The position numbers were made by a program, and so were the translations under genes. The notes under the pieces were generated by a model, which saw only the letters and a list, made by a program, of their open reading frames with translations, was not told the origin of the DNA and searched no databases. A stretch of DNA of 64,000 nucleotides from Streptomyces sp. NBC_00358 (GTDB lineage: Bacteria; Actinomycetota; Actinomycetes; Streptomycetales; Streptomycetaceae), in assembly GCF_036099295.1 (NCBI RefSeq), contig NZ_CP107976.1, positions 4,836,001 to 4,900,000 on the forward strand, written 5' to 3'. Below are positions 60,005-64,000 of this stretch, piece after piece. Numbering within the stretch: the first letter of the stretch is position 1; each line of letters starts with the position of its first letter.

Positions 60005-61167
60005 GCGTGCGCAGGCGGGACGGCCTCGGTGGGCGGGCGGCGATCGTCGGCATCGGGGCGACCGAGTTCTCCAAGGACTCGGGGCGCAGCGAGCTGCGGC
60101 TGGCGGTCGAGGCGGTGCGGTCCGCGCTGGACGACGCGGGGCTGACGCCGGGGGACGTGGACGGGATGGTGACGTTCACGATGGACACCAGCCCGGAGAT
60201 CACCGTCGCGCAGGCGGCCGGGATGGGGGAGTTGTCGTTCTTCTCGCGCATCCACTACGGCGGTGGAGCGGCCTGCGCGACCGTCCAGCAGGCCGCGCTC
60301 GCGGTGGCGGCCGGGGTGGCCGAAGTCGTGGTCTGCTACCGGGCGTTCAACGAGCGGTCGGGCCGTAGATTCGGCTCGGGCGTGCAGCGGCGGGAGCCGT
60401 CGGCGGAGGGTGCGGCGCTGGGCTGGGCCCTGCCGTTCGGACTGCTCACCCCGGCCTCCTGGGTGGCGATGGCGGCCCAGCGGTATCTGCACACCTACGG
60501 CCTGACACCTGAGGTGTTCGGGCACGTCGCGGTGGTGGACCGGAAGTACGCGGCGACCAACCCGGCGGCGTACTTCCACGGCAGACCGATCACGCTCGCC
60601 GAGCACGCGGCCTCGCGGTGGATCGTGGAGCCGCTGCGGCTGCTGGACTGCTGCCAGGAGACCGACGGCGGCCAGGCGCTGGTGGTCACCTCCGTGGAGC
60701 GGGCCCGCGATCTGCCGCACCCCCCGGCGGTGATCACGGCCGCCGCCCAGGGCGCCGGTCGGGCGCAGGAGCAGATGACCGGTTTCTACCGGGACGATCT
60801 GACGAGGCTTCCCGAGATGGGCGTGGTGGCCCGGCAGTTGTGGCGGACGGCGGGGATGAGCCCGGCGGAGATCGACGTGGGGATCCTGTACGACCACTTC
60901 ACGCCGTTCGTGCTGATGCAACTGGAGGAGTTCGGGTTCTGCAAGCCGGGGGAGGCCGCGGACCTCGTCGCCGAGGAGCGGCTGCCGCTGAACACGCACG
61001 GGGGGCAGCTCGGGGAGGCGTACCTGCACGGGATGAACGGGATAGCGGAGGGCGTACGGCAGCTGCGGGGCACGTCCGTGAACCAGATAGCGGGCGCCGG
61101 GCGCGTCCTGGTCACCGCGGGGACGGGCGTGCCCACCTCCGGCCTGATCCTCGGCTCCGACAACTGA
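60001..61167 (+). CDS. thiolase-fold lipid-transfer/aldolase, Ltp2-like
   Basis: A 388-residue thiolase-superfamily protein of the SCP-x/lipid-transfer type (AAIVGIGATEFSKDSGR at the start, HYGGGAACATVQQAALAVAAG near 85, DVGILYDHFTPFVLMQLEEFGF near 297, LNTHGGQLGEAYLHGMNGIAEG near 330). It lacks a thiolase nucleophile Cys at the usual place. Ltp2 is a retro-aldolase that ends side-chain removal in steroid catabolism and works on the ChsH2 DUF35 domain; YDHF contains a Tyr that could be catalytic. GTG overlaps the preceding stop. Last gene of the igr-like operon. Confidence 0.93.
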   Translation: MSVRRRDGLGGRAAIVGIGATEFSKDSGRSELRLAVEAVRSALDDAGLTPGDVDGMVTFTMDTSPEITVAQAAGMGELSFFSRIHYGGGAACATVQQAALAVAAGVAEVVVCYRAFNERSGRRFGSGVQRREPSAEGAALGWALPFGLLTPASWVAMAAQRYLHTYGLTPEVFGHVAVVDRKYAATNPAAYFHGRPITLAEHAASRWIVEPLRLLDCCQETDGGQALVVTSVERARDLPHPPAVITAAAQGAGRAQEQMTGFYRDDLTRLPEMGVVARQLWRTAGMSPAEIDVGILYDHFTPFVLMQLEEFGFCKPGEAADLVAEERLPLNTHGGQLGEAYLHGMNGIAEGVRQLRGTSVNQIAGAGRVLVTAGTGVPTSGLILGSDN

Positions 61168-61558
61168 GCCCCGGCCCAGTCCTCCGTCCAGGCCCCGGCC
61201 CCTGTCCCGGCCCCCGTTGCGGTCCGTGTCCGGGCTTTTGCCCCGGCCGTCCCGGCCGTCCCGGCCGTCGTAGCGCCTCCGTCGTCGAGGGCCGGCCGAG
61301 CGGGTCCTCCCGGTGTGCGGGGTTTCCGGGTGGTGCCCGGAGTACTGCACCCGGGTGCTTGCCTCGCGTGTTGATCCGGAGTCCCGCTTTCCGGGTACTC
61401 CCCCGGTGATCGTCTCTCGGGGATGAACCCTCAGAGGGCGGTACCGCTTGTCCACCCTCAGGAGGTGAGGACCACCCCAGTTCTACAACCTGAGGCGGAC
61501 ATGGCTTCGGGACCTGCGGCCGATCCGCCGGAGGAGGGGGCGAACCTAGCGTGGAGCC
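61168..61558. other. intergenic region between ltp2-like and sigma genes
   Basis: A 391-base gap. The first ~100 bases are GC-rich with CCCCGGCC repeats and three CCGTCCCGG units at 61244-61270, possibly a terminator zone. The rest holds the sigma-gene promoter; no clear box pair was found. Confidence 0.5.
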
Positions 61559-62152
61559 ATGACCACACTCGTCTGCACGAGCGCCTCGGATGCCGCCACG
61601 GGGGCGACGCGGAACCGTTCGTACCCGTCGTTCTCCTCGTACGTGAAGGCGCGGCAGCCCGTGCTGCTGCGCACCGCCCGGTCACTCACCGCGAACCCGA
61701 GCGACGCGGAGGACCTGTTGCAGACGGCGCTGGCGAAGACGTATGTCGCCTGGGACCGGATCGAGGACCACCGGGCGCTGGACGGCTATGTGCGGCGGGC
61801 GCTGCTCAACACGCGGACGTCGCAGTGGCGCAAGCGCAAGGTCGACGAGTTCGCCTGCGACGAACTGCCCGAACCGGAGGGGCTGCCCGCCGCCGACCCC
61901 GCCGAGCAGCAGGCTCTGCACGACGCGATGTGGCGGGCGATCACGAAGCTGCCGGCGCGGCAGCGGGCGATGGTGGTGCTGCGCTACTACGAGGATCTGA
62001 GCGAGGCCCAGACGGCGGAGGTGCTCGGCGTCTCCGTCGGCACGGTCAAGTCGGCGGTCTCCCGCGCGCTGGGGAAACTGCGCGAGGACCCCGAGCTGGT
62101 CCCGGTGCGTCAGGAGACGCCCCGACCGGCCGCCGAGCAGGCAGTTGGCTGA
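61559..62152 (+). CDS. SigE-family ECF RNA polymerase sigma factor
   Basis: A 197-residue ECF sigma factor of the SigE family. Region 2 is LLRTARSLTANPSDAEDLLQTALAK (start LLRTARSLTANPSDAEDLLQ, residues about 35-60) with YVAWDRIEDHRALDGYVRRAL. Region 4 is KLPARQRAMVVLRYYEDLSE with LGVSVGTVKSAVSRAL near 160. No anti-sigma gene follows. GGAG stands just before the ATG. Confidence 0.93.
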   Translation: MTTLVCTSASDAATGATRNRSYPSFSSYVKARQPVLLRTARSLTANPSDAEDLLQTALAKTYVAWDRIEDHRALDGYVRRALLNTRTSQWRKRKVDEFACDELPEPEGLPAADPAEQQALHDAMWRAITKLPARQRAMVVLRYYEDLSEAQTAEVLGVSVGTVKSAVSRALGKLREDPELVPVRQETPRPAAEQAVG

Positions 62153-62174
62153 TCGATCATTCCTTCGCCTAGTG

Positions 62175-62192
62175 ACATACCACGCGGTATGT
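62175..62192. promoter_or_regulatory. palindromic operator upstream of the acyl-CoA ligase
   Basis: ACATACC-ACGC-GGTATGT, a perfect 7-bp inverted repeat, lies 60 bases before the ligase start. It has the form of operators used by TetR-type repressors of fatty-acid genes in actinobacteria. Confidence 0.72.
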
Positions 62193-62252
62193 GAGCAGAA
62201 TCAGCCCAACCCATTACTACCGCGTAGGCAATGTCGCCCCCGGGAGGACGCC

Positions 62253-63908
62253 GTGCTGAGCACGATGCAGGACGTACCGCTGACTGTGACCCGCATTCTG
62301 GAGCACGGGGCGCTGGTGCACGGAGAGTCGCAGATCACGACCTGGACGGGCGAGGGCGAGCCGCACCGCCGCAGCTTCCGCGAGGCCGGGGAGCGCGCCA
62401 ACCAGCTCGCCCACGCCCTGCGCGACGACCTCGGTGTGACGGGCGACGAGCGGGTCGCGACCCTGATGTGGAACAACGCCGAGCACGTCGAGGCGTACTA
62501 CGCGATCCCCTCCATGGGCGCCGTGCTGCACACCCTGAACCTCCGCCTCCCGGCCGAGCAGCTCGTCTTCATCGTCAACCACGCCGCCGACCGCGTGATC
62601 ATCGCCAACGGCTCGCTGCTTCCGCTGCTCGCGCCGCTCCTTCCCCACCTGCCGACGGTGGAGCACGTGGTGGTCTCGGGTCCCGGTGACCGTTCGCTGC
62701 TGGACGGGACGAGCGTGCGGGTGCACGAGTACGAGGCACTGCTCGCCGGGAAGCCGACGGCCTACGACTGGCCGGAGATCGACGAGCGGCAGGCCGCGGC
62801 CATGTGCTACACCTCCGGCACCACCGGAGACCCCAAGGGTGTTGTGTACTCCCACCGTTCGATCTACCTGCACTCCATGCAGGTGAACATGGCCCAGTCC
62901 ATGGGGCTCACCGACCATGACACGACCCTCGTCGTCGTCCCGCAGTTCCACGTCAACGCCTGGGGTCTGCCGCACGCGACCTTCATGTCCGGCATCAACA
63001 TGCTGATGCCGGATCGTTTCCTCCAGCCCGCGCCCCTCGCCGAGATGATCGAGAGCGAGCGGCCGACGCACGCCGCCGCCGTCCCGACCATCTGGCAGGG
63101 CCTGCTCGCCGAGCTGACCGCCAAGCCCCGGGACGTCTCCTCCCTCGCCCAGGTGACGATCGGCGGCTCGGCCTGCCCGCCCTCGCTCATGGCCGCCTTC
63201 GACGCGCTGGGCATGCGCGTCAGCCACGCCTGGGGCATGACCGAGACCTCCCCGCTCGGTACCGTCGCCCGCCCGCCGGCCCACGCCGTGGGCACCGACG
63301 AGGAGTTCGCGTACCGCCTCACCCAGGGCCGGTTCCCGGCGGGCGTCGAGGCCCGCCTCACCGGCCCCGGCGGCGAGCGGCTCCCGTGGGACGGCGAGTC
63401 CGCCGGCGAGCTGGAGGTCCGCGGCCCGTGGATCGCCGGCGCCTACTACGGCGGCAACGACGCGGAACCGCTGCGCCCCGCCGACAAGTTCAGCGAGGAC
63501 GGCTGGCTCAAGACAGGTGACGTCGGCACGATCAGCCCCGACGGCTTCCTGACCCTCACCGACCGTGCCAAGGACGTCATCAAGTCGGGCGGCGAGTGGA
63601 TCTCCTCGGTCGACCTGGAGAACGCCCTCATGTCCCACCCGGACGTGACCGAGGCCGCGGTCGTGGCCGTCCCCGACGAGAAGTGGGGCGAGCGGCCGCT
63701 GGCCACCGTCGTCCTGAAGGAGGGTTCCACGGCTGACTTCGAGAGCCTGCGCGCCTTCCTCGCCGAAGAGGGCAAGATCGCCAAGTGGCAGCTCCCGGAG
63801 CGCTGGTCGGTCGTCGAGACGGTCCCGAAGACGAGCGTCGGCAAGTTCGACAAGAAGGTGCTCCGCAAGAAGTACGCGGAGGGCAGTCTGGACGTGACCA
63901 AGCTCTGA
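62253..63908 (+). CDS. long/medium-chain fatty-acid-CoA ligase (AMP-forming)
   Basis: A 551-residue acyl-CoA synthetase. The P-loop CYTSGTTGDPKGVVYSH is near residue 190, the gating motif HAWGMTETSPLGT near 325, GWLKTGDVGTISPDG near 418 and the C-terminal PKTSVGKFDKKVLR with the catalytic lysine near 530. It activates a carboxylic acid with ATP and CoA and would feed beta-oxidation. The GTG start has GGGAGG five bases upstream. It is just downstream of the igr-like operon but separated by the sigma gene and its own operator. Confidence 0.95.
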   Translation: MLSTMQDVPLTVTRILEHGALVHGESQITTWTGEGEPHRRSFREAGERANQLAHALRDDLGVTGDERVATLMWNNAEHVEAYYAIPSMGAVLHTLNLRLPAEQLVFIVNHAADRVIIANGSLLPLLAPLLPHLPTVEHVVVSGPGDRSLLDGTSVRVHEYEALLAGKPTAYDWPEIDERQAAAMCYTSGTTGDPKGVVYSHRSIYLHSMQVNMAQSMGLTDHDTTLVVVPQFHVNAWGLPHATFMSGINMLMPDRFLQPAPLAEMIESERPTHAAAVPTIWQGLLAELTAKPRDVSSLAQVTIGGSACPPSLMAAFDALGMRVSHAWGMTETSPLGTVARPPAHAVGTDEEFAYRLTQGRFPAGVEARLTGPGGERLPWDGESAGELEVRGPWIAGAYYGGNDAEPLRPADKFSEDGWLKTGDVGTISPDGFLTLTDRAKDVIKSGGEWISSVDLENALMSHPDVTEAAVVAVPDEKWGERPLATVVLKEGSTADFESLRAFLAEEGKIAKWQLPERWSVVETVPKTSVGKFDKKVLRKKYAEGSLDVTKL

Positions 63909-63951
63909 CGCGCCACGGGGCGGCCACCGCCGGCCCCGGGAGAGCCGTACA

Positions 63952-63995
63952 CGCAGGCCGGGCGGGGAGCCTCAGGGCTCCCCGCCCGGCCTGCG
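63952..63995 (+). terminator. hairpin terminator after acyl-CoA ligase
   Basis: A 20-bp perfect stem (CGCAGGCCGGGCGGGGAGCC and complement) with loop TCAG, 43 bases after the ligase stop, near the window edge. Confidence 0.92.
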
Positions 63996-64000
63996 CGCGG

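Overview
The window is high-GC actinobacterial DNA and almost certainly from a Streptomyces chromosome. Evidence: GC-rich third positions throughout, GTG starts, many GTGA/ATGA stop-start overlaps, F420-type oxidoreductase, SigE-family sigma factor, several RsbW-like kinases and a SpoIIE-type phosphatase. It is probably close to oriC. Two perfect ParB parS sites lie at 11038 and 11074, a one-mismatch copy lies at 34557, and eight exact DnaA boxes (TTGTCCACA or TTATCCACA) all fall between genes, with clusters at 20341-20394 and 32009-32319. The gene content and order (hisC-like, cydA, cydB, cydCD, ABC cluster, serS, pheA, copper operon) are those of a conserved Streptomyces core region. No CRISPR array, insertion sequence or prophage was seen.

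Left part (1-17.6 kb): a LysR regulator, a TerD-vWA fusion, a membrane protein, a PPP-type metallophosphatase and a LacI regulator, then a histidinol-phosphate-type aminotransferase with a strong terminator. The cytochrome bd module follows (Rex operator, cydA, cydB, two parS sites, fused cydCD), then a DevS-like GAF histidine kinase that may report on oxygen or redox, and a secreted M23 peptidase.

Middle part (17.6-41 kb): a Cof-type HAD phosphatase, an LLM-class oxidoreductase and KptA. A four-gene coupled operon follows (M24 peptidase-like protein, EphD-like hydrolase/SDR fusion, PF10118-like hydrolase, MerR regulator). Then a two-ATPase/two-permease ABC cluster ending in a terminator, tRNA-Ser(GCU), a second Cof-type HAD coupled to serS, the DnaA-box-rich gap, pheA, and the copper and haem-peroxidase operon ycnI-sco-pcuC-copCD-dtpA that feeds extracytoplasmic cuproenzyme assembly.

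Right part (41-64 kb): regulators and housekeeping genes (CitG-like protein, aminopeptidase P, PP2C/SpoIIE phosphatase, a primase-polymerase-like protein lacking its catalytic acids, SEC-C protein, RsbW-like kinase, glycerophosphodiesterase, HtrA protease), then tRNA-Ser(UGA), an atypical-codon orphan gene and an intact-looking prim-pol gene. A small secreted Asn/Gln-rich protein precedes a five-gene igr-like operon (ChsE2, ChsH2, ChsE1, ChsH1 and Ltp2 homologues). That operon has a palindromic operator over its promoter and an 18-bp minisatellite inside the ChsE1-like gene. The window closes with a SigE-family sigma factor and an acyl-CoA ligase behind another palindromic operator.
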